Assembly (NCBI RefSeq): GCF_001425705.1
Contig: NZ_LMDC01000028.1
Location: 725,536-789,535 of the forward strand
DNA: 64,000 bases
From: Pelomonas sp. Root1217
Lineage (GTDB): Bacteria; Pseudomonadota; Gammaproteobacteria; Burkholderiales; Burkholderiaceae_C
Direction of reading: 5' to 3'
Shown here: positions 14,789 through 24,100 of the stretch, piece by piece
How positions within the stretch are numbered: position 1 is the stretch's first letter
Layout: each line of letters opens with the position of its first letter
Position numbers and translations under genes: made by a program
The notes under the pieces: generated by a model
Seen by the model: the letters and a program-made list of their open reading frames with translations, nothing else
Databases searched by the model: none
Told to the model about the DNA's origin: nothing

Positions 14789-15748
14789 ATGAAACGCCGC
14801 CAATTGGGGCCATTGGTTCTAGGCGCAGTCCTGGCCACTGCCATCACCAGACCCGCCTGGGCCGACGATGACGGCGAGTTCGTCATCCTGCATGCCCGCT
14901 ACGGCACTGAACACAGCCATGTGGACGTGACCGACCGCCTGCGCGAACTGGCCCGCCAGGACCGGCGCTTTCGACTGAGCAATGACCTCTTCGGTGTCGA
15001 CCCCGAACCCGGGCGCACCAAGACGCTGCGCATCTTTGCCCGCGACCGCCAGGGGCGGGAACGCAGCTTCGACTTCCGTGAACGCGACTGGGTCGACGGC
15101 AACAAGTTCATCGGCTGGCGCCGCGGCAACTGGGGCGAGTCCAGCTGGTCGGGCGGTTGGCAAGGAGGCGGCAACAGCCCGGGCGGCGACCGCCACGACG
15201 ACGGCGAGTTCACCATCCTCTACGCCACCTATGGCGCCGATGGCCGCGACGTGGACGTCACCGACCGCCTGCGCGAACTGGCGCGGCGCGACCAACGCGT
15301 GCGGCTGACCAACGAACTCTTCGGTGTCGACCCCTTTCCCGGGAAGACCAAGGTCCTGCGCATCTTTGCCCGCGACCGTGGCGGCCAGGAGCGCGTCTTC
15401 GAGTACCGCGAGTACGGCACCATCGACGGCAACCAGTTTGTAGGGTGGGGGCGTGGCGACTGGGGCCGCGGCCATCGCGGCAACGACCAGGGCCCCGTGC
15501 GACCAGCCAGCGGCCGACTCGTCATCGACAGCGCCAGCTACGGCGCCGATGGGCGCTGGACCGACGTTACCCAGGCCCTGCGCGGCCAAATCCGCGGCGA
15601 CCGCTTCGAGACCGAGGTGCGCAACGAGCTGTTCGGCTTCGACCCCGCGCCCGGCCGCCGCAAGCTGCTCAGCGTCACCTATCGCTTCGGCAACGAGCCG
15701 CCGAACACGGTGCGGGTCGGCGAAGGCGACCGGCTGCGGCTGCCCTAG
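14789..15748 (+). CDS. Exported protein with three copies of the same domain
   Basis: A 319-residue protein with a signal peptide (cleavage about residue 25, AWAD) and three repeats at about 30-117, 140-227 and 243-319. Repeats 1 and 2 are nearly the same as those of the gene upstream (shared FVILHARYGT and LFGVDP cores); repeat 3 is more divergent, shorter, and ends like the canonical DUF3395 domain (FGFDPAPGRRKLL, then VRVGEGDRLRLP). Start at 14789 follows GAGGGG about 6 bases upstream. The 121-base gap from the paralogue probably carries its own promoter. Periplasmic or surface location is inferred from the leader. Confidence 0.75.
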   Translation: MKRRQLGPLVLGAVLATAITRPAWADDDGEFVILHARYGTEHSHVDVTDRLRELARQDRRFRLSNDLFGVDPEPGRTKTLRIFARDRQGRERSFDFRERDWVDGNKFIGWRRGNWGESSWSGGWQGGGNSPGGDRHDDGEFTILYATYGADGRDVDVTDRLRELARRDQRVRLTNELFGVDPFPGKTKVLRIFARDRGGQERVFEYREYGTIDGNQFVGWGRGDWGRGHRGNDQGPVRPASGRLVIDSASYGADGRWTDVTQALRGQIRGDRFETEVRNELFGFDPAPGRRKLLSVTYRFGNEPPNTVRVGEGDRLRLP

Positions 15749-15769
15749 GAAGACGCAAGCGATCCGGCT

Positions 15770-16174
15770 TCAATGCCAGGCGCCGAGGATGGCGCCCATC
15801 ACCGTGTAGGCCACCACCTGGTAGCCGCTGTTGATAAGCCAGAGCTTGAGCGAGCGCTGCTCGAAAAGGTAGATCACGCCCAGGCTCATGGCCACCCAGC
15901 CCAGGCCGGTGGCCAAGCCAGCGAACAGGCCGAAGCTCAGGCTCGCCTTGGCACCGAGGAAGGCCGCCAGGTTGAAGGCCATCACCAGCGAGGCCAGCGC
16001 CGACAGCCCGAAGACTTTGGCCGGGCTGGCCTGCTTGGCCTGGGCTTCGGTTAGGCCCGCTTCGGCCATCCACGATTTGGCGAACAGGATGGGCGAATAC
16101 CAGAGCCCGCCGATCAGGAAGCTCGACAAGGCCGCCACAATGACCGCCGGGAAGTTGAATTGCACTGCGTCCAT
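15770..16174 (-). CDS. DUF1761-type membrane protein
   Basis: A 134-residue membrane protein with four helices (about residues 8-27, 53-72, 75-95, 108-130). The start FNFPAVIVAALSSFLIGGLW and the SPILFAKSWMAEAGL loop are typical for DUF1761. The role of the family is unknown. Single gene; it lies between the repeat-protein gene (stop 21 bases away, convergent) and the divergent LytS-type kinase gene. Confidence 0.85.
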   Translation of the reverse strand: MDAVQFNFPAVIVAALSSFLIGGLWYSPILFAKSWMAEAGLTEAQAKQASPAKVFGLSALASLVMAFNLAAFLGAKASLSFGLFAGLATGLGWVAMSLGVIYLFEQRSLKLWLINSGYQVVAYTVMGAILGAWH

Positions 16175-16258
16175 CGCAGACCCCTCTTGAAGTTGTTGGT
16201 GCGGCGATGCTGAGGGGCTCTCGTCCCCGGCAATAGCGGCCGCGCGCCGAAGTCGAAG

Positions 16259-17335
16259 ATGAGCACGCCCAAAGCCGACAAACTGCCGCTCAAATCGCCG
16301 CCGAACCCGCCGATGCAGGCACGCCTGGATGACCGGCTGCTGATGGCCGGCGGTTCGCTCGCCTTCGGGCTGGCCATCCCCTGGCTGACGGGGCTCTATG
16401 GGCCACTGGGCCCCGGCGACGCGCGCTTCTGGGTCGGCTTTGCCGGCTTCATCGCGCTGGCCTTTGCCATCTGGGCAGGCAACCGCTGGCTGCTGTTCAA
16501 GCAGCGCGAGCACCTGAACTGGTTCGCCCACCCGCTGCGCAAGCTCCTGATGCTGGTCAGCGCCAATGTGCTCTACACCGCGCCGCTGACGCTGGCCGCC
16601 ATCTGGGCCTGGTTCCAGGTCGCCGGCATGCCGGTGGACGTCAACGCGCTCAAGCTCGTGGTGGCCACCAACGTCATCTGCGTGCTCTTCGTGACCCATG
16701 CCTACGAGACCATGTTCCTGATCCGCGAGCGCGAGTCGGACATGCTGCGCGTGGAGCGCCTGGAGCGCGCCCGCACCCAGGCCGAGCTCGGTGCGCTGAA
16801 GGCCCAGGTCGATCCGCATTTCCTGTTCAACAGCCTCAACACGCTGGGCCACCTGATCGAGAGCGACGCACGCAGCGCCCGCGAGTTCAGCGACACCCTG
16901 GCCGAGATCTACCGCTATGTGCTGGACAGCCGCCAGCGCGACCTGGTGCCGCTGGATGACGAGCTCGCCTTCCTGCGCCACTACCACCGCCTGCTGGCGC
17001 TGCGCTTTGGTGCGGCCATGCCGTTGGCGCTGGACCCGGCGCTGCAGACGGGTCAATGGCTGATCCCGCCGCTGGCGCTGCAGACCCTGCTGGAGAACGC
17101 CATCAAGCACAACGAAGCCAGCGCTGCCCAGCCACTGACGGTTGGGTTCACGCTGGACGGCGACCGCGTGCAGTGCCGCAACGCGCTGCAGCCGCGCCGC
17201 AGCGCCCTGCCCTCTTCGGGCCTGGGGCTGGCCAACCTCGACGAGCGCTGCCGCCTGCTGGCCGACCGCGCGCTGCAGCGCCGCGCCGAGAACGGTGTGT
17301 TCGAAGTCTCCATTCCGCTGCTGGCCCGCCCATGA
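16259..17335 (+). CDS. LytS/AlgZ-type sensor histidine kinase
   Basis: A 358-residue membrane kinase. Four hydrophobic helices (about residues 30-48, 57-75, 96-118, 132-148) form the sensor part, followed by a short coiled segment (RERESDMLRVERLERARTQ). The His_kinase domain has phospho-acceptor H187 in KAQVDPHFLFNSLNTLGHL, and the ATPase domain has the N-box LLENAIKHN (about 279-287) and a G-box SGLGLANL. Its stop overlaps the ATG of the LytTR regulator gene (ATGA). The AlgZ/AlgR-like pair may govern surface structures; the signal is unknown. Confidence 0.9.
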   Translation: MSTPKADKLPLKSPPNPPMQARLDDRLLMAGGSLAFGLAIPWLTGLYGPLGPGDARFWVGFAGFIALAFAIWAGNRWLLFKQREHLNWFAHPLRKLLMLVSANVLYTAPLTLAAIWAWFQVAGMPVDVNALKLVVATNVICVLFVTHAYETMFLIRERESDMLRVERLERARTQAELGALKAQVDPHFLFNSLNTLGHLIESDARSAREFSDTLAEIYRYVLDSRQRDLVPLDDELAFLRHYHRLLALRFGAAMPLALDPALQTGQWLIPPLALQTLLENAIKHNEASAAQPLTVGFTLDGDRVQCRNALQPRRSALPSSGLGLANLDERCRLLADRALQRRAENGVFEVSIPLLARP

Positions 17336-18105
17336 AGATCTTCATTGCCGAAGACGAGACCCCGGCGCGCGAGCGCCTGACCGCCACGCTGGCCCGCGTC
17401 GCGCCAGAGGCCCGCGTGCTTGGCCACAGCGACACGGTGCAAGGCACGCTGGACTGGCTGGCCGCCCACCCCGCACCCGACCTGCTGCTGCTCGACATCC
17501 AGCTCGCCGACGGCCTGTCGCTGGAGCTGTTCCGCGACCGCCGCCTGACCCTGCCCACGGTCTTCACGACGGCCTACGACCAGTTCGCACTGCAGGCCTT
17601 CCAGGCGCTGGCAGTGGACTACCTGCTCAAGCCGGTCTCTGACACCGCGCTGGCCCAGGCACTGGCCAAGGCCGAGCAATGGCGAAGTCATTTCGACCTC
17701 CAGGCCAAGGAGCGCTGGAACCATCAGCTCGACGGCCTGCTGCAGCGCCTGAGCCCGCCTGCCGGCCGCCGGCGCATCGTCGGCCGCAAGGGCGGCCAGC
17801 AGTTCCACGCGCTGGAGCTGGTCGACATCGCCTATTTCGTCTCGGTGGACAAGCTCTGCTTCGCCATCACCCAGGCCGGTGAGCGCTATCTGGTCGAGCC
17901 CACCTTGGGCGAGCTGGAGGAGGAGCTCGGGCCGCAGCGCTTCTTTCGCGCCAACCGCCAGCTGTTGGTGGCCGCGGGCGCCGTGCAACGCTTTGCGCCC
18001 GCCGGCAAGGGAAGGCTGAAGCTCGCCCTCAGCCCGGCCCTGGACGGCGAGCTGCTGATCAGCCAGGAGCGCGCCGCGGCTTTTCGCCAGTGGCTGGAGG
18101 GGTAA
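17332..18105 (+). CDS. LytTR-family response regulator
   Basis: A 257-residue regulator. Receiver domain at about residues 1-118 with acidic E7/D8, phospho-acceptor D55 (LLLLDIQLAD), T/A-T in FTTAY and K in YLLKPV. The LytTR DNA-binding domain covers about 150-255 (RRIVGRKGGQQFHALELVDI, FVSVDKLCFAIT, FFRANRQLLVAAGAVQRF). It pairs with the kinase encoded just upstream. Domain order and length match AlgR/LytR-type regulators. Target genes are not evident here. Confidence 0.92.
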   Translation: MKIFIAEDETPARERLTATLARVAPEARVLGHSDTVQGTLDWLAAHPAPDLLLLDIQLADGLSLELFRDRRLTLPTVFTTAYDQFALQAFQALAVDYLLKPVSDTALAQALAKAEQWRSHFDLQAKERWNHQLDGLLQRLSPPAGRRRIVGRKGGQQFHALELVDIAYFVSVDKLCFAITQAGERYLVEPTLGELEEELGPQRFFRANRQLLVAAGAVQRFAPAGKGRLKLALSPALDGELLISQERAAAFRQWLEG

Positions 18106-18129
18106 ACCCGGGGCGGGCTACGATTCGGC

Positions 18130-19230
18130 ATGGATCAAGTCTTGTTCGATTTCACCAAGCAGGATGCCACCGGCAGCTGCTCGACGGCCCACGCCTGGGC
18201 CAAGGTGCCGGTCCCGCTGACTCCGCCCGAGCGCCACGCGTTGACGGAACGTGCCAAGGCGCTGCTAAAAAAACACAACGCCGTGCTCGTTGCCCACTAC
18301 TACGTCGACGGTGCGCTGCAGGACCTGGCGCTGGAGACCGGCGGCATCGTGTCCGACTCGCTGGAGATGGCCCGCTTCGGCCGCGACCACGCCGCCCAGA
18401 CCCTCGTGGTCGCCGGCGTGCGCTTCATGGGCGAGACGGCCAAGATCCTCAGCCCCGAGAAGCGCGTGCTGATGCCCGACCTGGACGCCACCTGCTCGCT
18501 GGACCTGGGCTGCCCCGAGGACGAGTTCGCCGCCTTCTGCGACGCCCACCCGGACCGCCAGGTCGTCGTCTACGCCAACACCAGCGCCGCCGTGAAGGCC
18601 CGTGCCGACTGGATGGTGACCAGCTCCTGCGCGCTGGAGATCGTGGCCGACCTGAATGCCAGGGGCCAGAAGATCCTCTGGGCGCCGGACCGCCACCTCG
18701 GCCGCTACATCCAGGAAGAGACGGGCGCCGACATGCTGATGTGGAACGGCGCCTGCATCGTGCACGACGAGTTCAAGGGGCTGGAGCTGGAACTGCTGCG
18801 CGAGCAGCACCCGGGCGCGCTGATCCTCGTCCACCCCGAGTCACCCAAGAGCGTCGTCGAGCAGGCCGACGTCGTCGGCTCCACCTCGGCGCTGATCAAG
18901 GCGGTCGTCGAGGGCACGGCGCCGGCCTATATCGTCGCCACCGACAACGGCATCCTGCACCGCATGCGCCAGCTGGCGCCCGGCAAGGTGCTGATCGAGG
19001 CGCCCACCGCTGGCAACAGCGCGACTTGCAAGAGCTGCGCCCACTGCCCCTGGATGGCGATGAACGGCCTGGCCAACCTGGTCGACTGCCTGGAGAGCGG
19101 CGAGCCGCAGATCCACGTCGATGAAGCCATCCGCGTGAAGGCCCAGGGCTGCATCAACCGCATGCTGGATTTCGTCGCGGCGCGAAAGGCTGCCGCCAGT
19201 GGGATGACTCCGGGCATGGGCGCAGCGTGA
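18130..19230 (+). CDS. nadA: Quinolinate synthase
   Basis: A 366-residue NadA, which condenses iminoaspartate with dihydroxyacetone phosphate to quinolinate in de novo NAD synthesis. The three cysteines that hold the 4Fe-4S cluster are in [15 protein letters not shown] and the C-terminal [10 protein letters not shown] region. Substrate-binding stretches [17 protein letters not shown] and [12 protein letters not shown] are all present. Length is typical for proteobacterial NadA (~350-380). nadB and nadC are not in the window. It follows the regulator gene by 24 bases but seems functionally unrelated. Confidence 0.95.
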   Translation: MDQVLFDFTKQDATGSCSTAHAWAKVPVPLTPPERHALTERAKALLKKHNAVLVAHYYVDGALQDLALETGGIVSDSLEMARFGRDHAAQTLVVAGVRFMGETAKILSPEKRVLMPDLDATCSLDLGCPEDEFAAFCDAHPDRQVVVYANTSAAVKARADWMVTSSCALEIVADLNARGQKILWAPDRHLGRYIQEETGADMLMWNGACIVHDEFKGLELELLREQHPGALILVHPESPKSVVEQADVVGSTSALIKAVVEGTAPAYIVATDNGILHRMRQLAPGKVLIEAPTAGNSATCKSCAHCPWMAMNGLANLVDCLESGEPQIHVDEAIRVKAQGCINRMLDFVAARKAAASGMTPGMGAA

Positions 19231-19270
19231 AAGCGCTATAAATCCGCCTATCCCATTCGGAAAGCCCGCC

Positions 19271-19561
19271 ATGAATGCCGACTTCAGCTCCCTGTACAAC
19301 CACCACGAGCGCGAAGTCTTCGCGGCGGTCATGGACTCGTCCACCGACTTCCCTGACATCGCGGCCAGCAACGACCTGCTCTGCGACGTCTGCTGCGTGG
19401 CCCTGAATCGCCTGCCCCCGCGCTACATCCGCCACGAGGTGGACTTCAGCTTCTACCTGACCGAGCACGAGCGGCTGGAGATCGACAACGCCATCGTCGA
19501 GGCGGTGTCGTATGCGTTCAACTTCGTGCAAGCCAGAACGGCGTTGAGGTCGCGCAAATAG
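19271..19561 (+). CDS. ComFB-family protein (candidate cyclic-dinucleotide receptor)
   Basis: A 96-residue single-domain ComFB protein: an N-terminal helix with NHHEREVFAAVMD, the Cys cluster LLCDVCCVALNRLPPRYIRHE (two parts) and a C-terminal helix (ERLEIDNAIVEAVSYAFNFV). The CxxCC and LNRLPPRY stretch define the family. Named after a late competence protein of Bacillus; in cyanobacteria and other bacteria stand-alone ComFB-domain proteins have been reported to bind cyclic di-nucleotides. Whether this one does is untested. No competence genes are nearby. A strong hairpin terminator follows 22 bases downstream. Confidence 0.8.
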   Translation: MNADFSSLYNHHEREVFAAVMDSSTDFPDIAASNDLLCDVCCVALNRLPPRYIRHEVDFSFYLTEHERLEIDNAIVEAVSYAFNFVQARTALRSRK

Positions 19562-19582
19562 GCCGAGTCGAGCAGGAATAGA

Positions 19583-19612
19583 AAAGGCCCGCGTCTCACG
19601 AGGCGGGCCTTT
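19583..19612. terminator. Bidirectional intrinsic terminator (comFB / tRNA-Pro)
   Basis: A 10-bp perfect stem AAAGGCCCGC / GCGGGCCTTT with a 10-base loop. On the plus strand it ends in TTT after the comFB-like gene; on the minus strand it is followed by TTTT, 35 bases after the tRNA 3' end. It can end transcription from both sides. Confidence 0.85.
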
Positions 19613-19647
19613 CACAAGATTCCTTGAGGGAATCACTCCGTTGTAGA

Positions 19648-19724
19648 TGGTCGGGGCGGCGGGATTCGAACTCGCGACCCTCTGCTCCCAAAGCAGATGC
19701 GCTACCAGGCTGCGCTACGCCCCG
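19648..19724 (-). tRNA. tRNA-Pro (UGG anticodon)
   Basis: A 77-base cloverleaf with encoded CCA. Acceptor stem CGGGGCG/CGCCCCG, D-stem GCGC/GCGC, anticodon stem TCTGC/GCAGA with loop TTTGGGA (anticodon TGG), T-loop TTCGAAT. The T-stem GCGAG/CCCGC carries one A-C mismatch (pair 52-62). Its first 10 bases overlap the 3' end of the membrane-protein gene upstream, whose TAG stop is tRNA positions 8-10. Confidence 0.97.
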
Positions 19725-20446
19725 ATCAAGCCTGCCATTCTAGTGCCTGTTTCGAGGTCGCCCTGAAACTTGGGCGCGCGCACCAGCCAGAAAGCCGCTG
19801 CGAGGTTCCAGATCAGCTGGGCCAGCAGCACCGTCAGGATGGACGTCATCGTCATGTTGACACTCGCGCCCTGCACGGCCGCAGCTACGGCGAGGTTGGC
19901 CACACTGCCCATGGCACCGACGACGCGCGCCACCCCCGCCTTGCCCAGCAGCACGCCGGTCCAGGCCAGCCCACCGGCAGCCTGCAACAGCCAGCCTATC
20001 TTGGCCGCATCGGTCAGCGCCAGGCCCGCTGCGTGGACGAGTTCGTAGCCGACTTGCAGACGCGTAGGCGATCCAACGATCGCGTCGGCCGCGAGATGGG
20101 GAATGACGAAGCCGTCGACGATGGTGGCCCCCATCAGCGCGATGCAGCCCATCAGATAAAAGGCCAGGCCTGCCAGCACGGTGGCATGGCGCAGCGACAG
20201 CCGCCGTGCCAACGCCGCATAGCCGAAGGCATAGGCGCACAGGCTGGCGATGGCGACGCCGTGGACGGCGGCCTTCAGCCCCTGCAATTGCGCGATGCTC
20301 TGCAGGATCTCGAGCTGGCCCTTGCCACCGCCGCTTTCGTCGAGGGCGACGAAGACGGTCGACAGCACGGTGGCCAGTGCAATGGCGATGCCGGCGGCGC
20401 GCGTGTCTGCCGGGGCGGTCGCTTGCGAATGGGAGTCATGTTGCAT
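19715..20446 (-). CDS. Hypothetical six-helix membrane protein ending inside tRNA-Pro
   Basis: A 243-residue membrane protein with about six helices; I do not recognise a named family. Notable stretches are [15 protein letters not shown] and [20 protein letters not shown]. The ATG at 20446 is chosen because AGGAAA lies about 7 bases upstream. It is divergent from a TetR gene, with repeats between them that suit a TetR operator, so it is the likely target, possibly an efflux or stress-response protein. The stop codon (TAG, 19717-19715) lies inside the tRNA, so RNase P processing of a shared transcript would remove it. Confidence 0.7.
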   Translation of the reverse strand: MQHDSHSQATAPADTRAAGIAIALATVLSTVFVALDESGGGKGQLEILQSIAQLQGLKAAVHGVAIASLCAYAFGYAALARRLSLRHATVLAGLAFYLMGCIALMGATIVDGFVIPHLAADAIVGSPTRLQVGYELVHAAGLALTDAAKIGWLLQAAGGLAWTGVLLGKAGVARVVGAMGSVANLAVAAAVQGASVNMTMTSILTVLLAQLIWNLAAAFWLVRAPKFQGDLETGTRMAGLIGA

Positions 20447-20527
20447 GAAGCGGTTTCCTGGAATGAAACGATGAGGAAACCGACCATACTCAGCGCCCCC
20501 GCCGACGGCCCGAACAGGCCGCAGACC

Positions 20528-20570
20528 GTTGTTCGCTACCGAACAACCGCTTGCGGTTTGTTCGGCAAAC
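20528..20570. promoter_or_regulatory. Two adjacent inverted repeats, probable TetR operator
   Basis: GTTGTTCG-ctac-CGAACAAC (20528-20547) is a perfect 8-bp inverted repeat with a 4-base spacer. Nine bases on, GTTTG-TTCGG-CAAAC (20556-20570) repeats a TGTTCG core. Both lie between the divergent membrane-protein gene and the TetR gene, 11 bases before the TetR ATG, and so fit autoregulation and repression of the neighbour. Confidence 0.65.
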
Positions 20571-20580
20571 ACCTCTTCCG

Positions 20581-21147
20581 ATGCCAGAGACGCTTGCCAA
20601 GACCGACCGCCGCGCCCAGCGCTCGCGCGAGCTCATCCTCGAAGCGCTGTTCGCGCTGATGCTGGAGCGCGGCTACGAGAGGCTGACCATCCAGAACCTC
20701 ATCGACCGCGCCGGCGTCGGCCGCGCCACCTTCTACGCACACTTCCAGAGCAAGGACGAGTTGCTCGCCGCCAGCATCGGCCGGCTGCGTGGCTGGCTGG
20801 AGCAGGCCGGCCGCGCCCGCGGCGACGAGCCCTTGAGCTTCACCCTGCCCTTCTTCCAGCATCTGGCCAGCCACCGGCGCATCTACGAGATGACGGTGGC
20901 GCGGGAAAGCGAGGTCAGCGTCGAGCGCCACGTGAAGCAGATGCTGGCCGACCTGGTGCGCCAGGACCTGCAACGCCGCCACGCGCCCGGCACACGGCTG
21001 GATCTGGCCACGCACTACGTCGTCGGTGCGCTGTGGTCCAGCTTCATCTGGTGGATGGAGACCGCTCAGCCGCTGCCACCCGAAGACCTGAACGCGCTGT
21101 TCCAGCGCCTGAGTTTCCCGGGCCTGACTGCGGCGGTCGCGGCCTGA
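20581..21147 (+). CDS. TetR-family transcriptional regulator
   Basis: A 188-residue regulator. The N-terminal helix-turn-helix covers about residues 12-58 (SRELILEALFALMLERGYE, then GVGRATFYAHFQSKDEL). The C-terminal ligand domain (from ~70) is helical, with TLPFFQHLASHRRIYEM and LATHYVVGALWSSFIWWM, resembling TetR_C members of the AcrR type. Divergent from the membrane-protein gene at 19715-20446, with inverted repeats between them; this is the standard layout of a local repressor and its target. Ligand unknown. Confidence 0.9.
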   Translation: MPETLAKTDRRAQRSRELILEALFALMLERGYERLTIQNLIDRAGVGRATFYAHFQSKDELLAASIGRLRGWLEQAGRARGDEPLSFTLPFFQHLASHRRIYEMTVARESEVSVERHVKQMLADLVRQDLQRRHAPGTRLDLATHYVVGALWSSFIWWMETAQPLPPEDLNALFQRLSFPGLTAAVAA

Positions 21148-21153
21148 GCCGAA

Positions 21154-24100
21154 TCACACCTCGACCGGCACGAAGCGCCCCGTACCACTGATCAGCGCCG
21201 CCCGCACCGCCTCGCCGGGTTGCAGCGCCCGCACGGCAGCCACATAGCCGCGCATCTGTTCGAGATAGGCCGGCTCGCGCTCCGGCGTGGCGCCAAGCTT
21301 GTAGTCCAGCACCCACCAGCAGCCATCGCGACGTTGCACGAGGCGGTCGATGCGCTGGTCCTTCTCACCCTCCGTGCCCTGCCCCACGGCCACCTCGTTG
21401 CCGGCCCAGATCAGCTCGGCCGGGTCGAAGAAGGGCCGGCAGTCGGGGCTGGACAGGATGGCCTGGGCCGCCTGGGCGAGTTGCTCGCGTGACTTGGCGT
21501 CCAGGCCGAAGGCCTGCGAGGCCGAGGCCATCAACGCCACCAGCGCCTGCGTCTGGCCGCTTGCCGAGGCCCACTCCAGCACGCGGTGCAAGGCCTCGCC
21601 CACGCGGGCCAGGCGGTCGTCACGGGCCGTGCCATCACGTGCAGCAGCTACTGCCACCGGAGGCTGCCAGCTTGGCAGCGGCGCAATGGCCGGCGGCGCG
21701 GTATTGGCCCGGCCGCCCGGTGTCATCGCAAAGGGCCAACGGCGAGCCAGCGGTTGCAGTCTGTCCCACCAGCTGGTGGCCTGGCTGCGGCTCGGCGTGT
21801 GGCTGAGCACCACGGCACGCCGTGCCCGCGTCAGTGCAACGTACAGGCCGTTCAGCTCTTCGCGCTCGCGCTCGGCACGCTCCTCGTCAACCAACGCCTG
21901 CAATGACGGCGGCGGCCTGGCCTCTGAGGCGAGGAAGGCCGCGCGCCGCGGCGCCGGCTGGCCCACCGGCCAGTCCAGCAGCAGGCTCAGCGTCTCCGCC
22001 TTGGGTGGCGCGGCGTCGGCATCGAGCAAAAAGACGACCTCGGCCTCCAGGCCCTTGGCGCCATGGATGGTCAGCAGTTGCACCGCATCCGGCGCAGCAG
22101 CCGGCACGAATTTGATGGGCCGGCTCTTCAGCGCGCGCACGAAGCCGTAGAGCTGGGCATAGCGCCCACCGTCCAGGTCGAGCGCGGCGCGCAGCAGCGC
22201 CTGCACGCTCTGCAGTCGCACGGCGGCATCCGCCGCGGGCACGGCCGCCGCGATGCGCATGAGCAGCTCGCCCTCGTGGACGATGCGGTCCAGCAGCTCG
22301 TGCGGCGTGCGCAGGCGCGCCTGCTCGGCCCAGCCGTGCAGCAAAACACGGGCGCGCGCCAATGCCGGGCCGGGTGCGGCCAGGCCTTGCAACGCGGCCC
22401 ACCAGGAGCGCCGCTCGGACGGCGCATGGCCCAGCCACTGCGCTGTACCGGCGGCCTCGGCCAGCGTCAACAGGTCGGCTTCATCGACGCCGAACAGCGG
22501 GCTGCGCAGCGCGCGGGCCAGCGACAGGTCGTGCCCGGGCGAGGCCAGCACGTCCAGCAACGCCAGCAGGTCGGCCACGTCGGGCAGTTCGGCCAGGGGC
22601 TGCTCTTCGGGCGCTGCGTGCGGCACGCCGGCAGCGGTCAGCGCCTCGCTGAGCTGGCGCAGCGGGTCGCGCTTGCGTGCCAGCACGAAGAGATCGCCCG
22701 GCTTGAGTTCAGGCCGGGCCTGAAGCAGCCCGACGATTGCCGCGCAGACGCGCTCGCACTCGGGCGCGCGCCGGCTGATCTCGGCCTCACGGCGGGGCTC
22801 GGTCAGGCTGGGGCGCCAGCGCAGCGGGTCAACGTCCGCCTGGGCGGGCGACGCCATGACCTCGGGATCGAGGGCCCACAGGCCGGCCAGCTCGTCCACG
22901 TCGGCCACCTCGGTCGTGTGCACGCGAAAGCCCTGGTAGGTGCCGGCGCTCTGGGCGCTGTCGAAGGTGGCGTTCACGGCGGCCAGTACCTCAGGCGCAT
23001 TGCGGCGCGTGTGGTCGCAGGCCAGGCGCACGCCTGCGAGGCCGTCGCAGACGAAGTCCTGCGCCGCTGCGAACACGCGCGGGTCGGCCCGGCGGAAGCG
23101 GTAGATGCTCTGCTTGGGATCGCCGACGATGAAGACGGACAGCGGCGAACCCGCGCCCGCGCCCGCATAGGCCGACAACCAGCCGTGCAGCGCCTGCCAT
23201 TGCAGCGGGCTGGTGTCCTGGAACTCGTCGATGAGCAGGTGGCGCACCTGCGCGTCCAGGCGCTGCTGCACCCAGCCGGCGGTCTGCGCGTCGGCCAGCA
23301 AGGCCAAGGCGCCGCGCTCCAGGTCGTTCATGTCGACGAGGCCGCGCTCGCGCTTGATGGCTTCGAAGGCGTCTACCAACACCAGGGCCAGGCGACGCAT
23401 CGCGGCGTGTTCATCGGCGGCGCGCTGCTGGGCTATTGCCGCCCGCAATCGCTGCAGCTCTTCGCACAACTCATCAAAGTCGGAATGCTCGACACCAAGC
23501 TTGCGCGGCTCGCACTTTTGCGTGAACAGCGCGGCAAAGGCAGCGTCGAAGTGCTGCGCCTGCTCCAGGGCCACGGCGGCCTCCTGCGCCTTCTTGCCCT
23601 TGGCGGCCCCAAGCAGGCGCGCCAGACCTCGCAGCGGCTCGCGCAGATGCTCGAAGAACTGCTCCGGCGTGGTGCCCAGTACATCCACTGCACCGGGCAG
23701 GCTGGTCTCCAGCACACCGGCCGTCTCGGCCAGCCGCAACTCCACACGCTTGGCAAACGCGCCCAGCAACCATTCGCGCAGGTTGAAGCGGCCGCGCGAT
23801 TGCGTCAGCGCCTGGAAGTCGGCGCGCAACGCCTCGTCTGCCAGCACGGCGACATGGAAGCGCCGCCACAGCATGGGCATCAGCTCCTCTTCGTCTTCGA
23901 TGAGCTGCAGCTCGGGCGCGATGCCCTGGGCCTGCAGGAAGGCCAGCGGCGCGGCGCGCAGCAGCTGCGAGAACCAGCCGTGGAAGGTGCGCACCTCGAC
24001 AGCCCGGCCGCCGCGCAGCAGCTCGGCCTGCAAGGCTGCCAGGCGCGGGCGCAGCGCCGCCACGTCAGCCTCGGCCACACCGCGTTGGCGAAGCGCAGCC

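Noticed and set aside
13990-15748. Repeated DNA as a CRISPR-like or mobile repeat
   Set aside because: The repeats are in-frame protein domains of ~88 codons with coding-type variation, without spacers or terminal inverted repeats.
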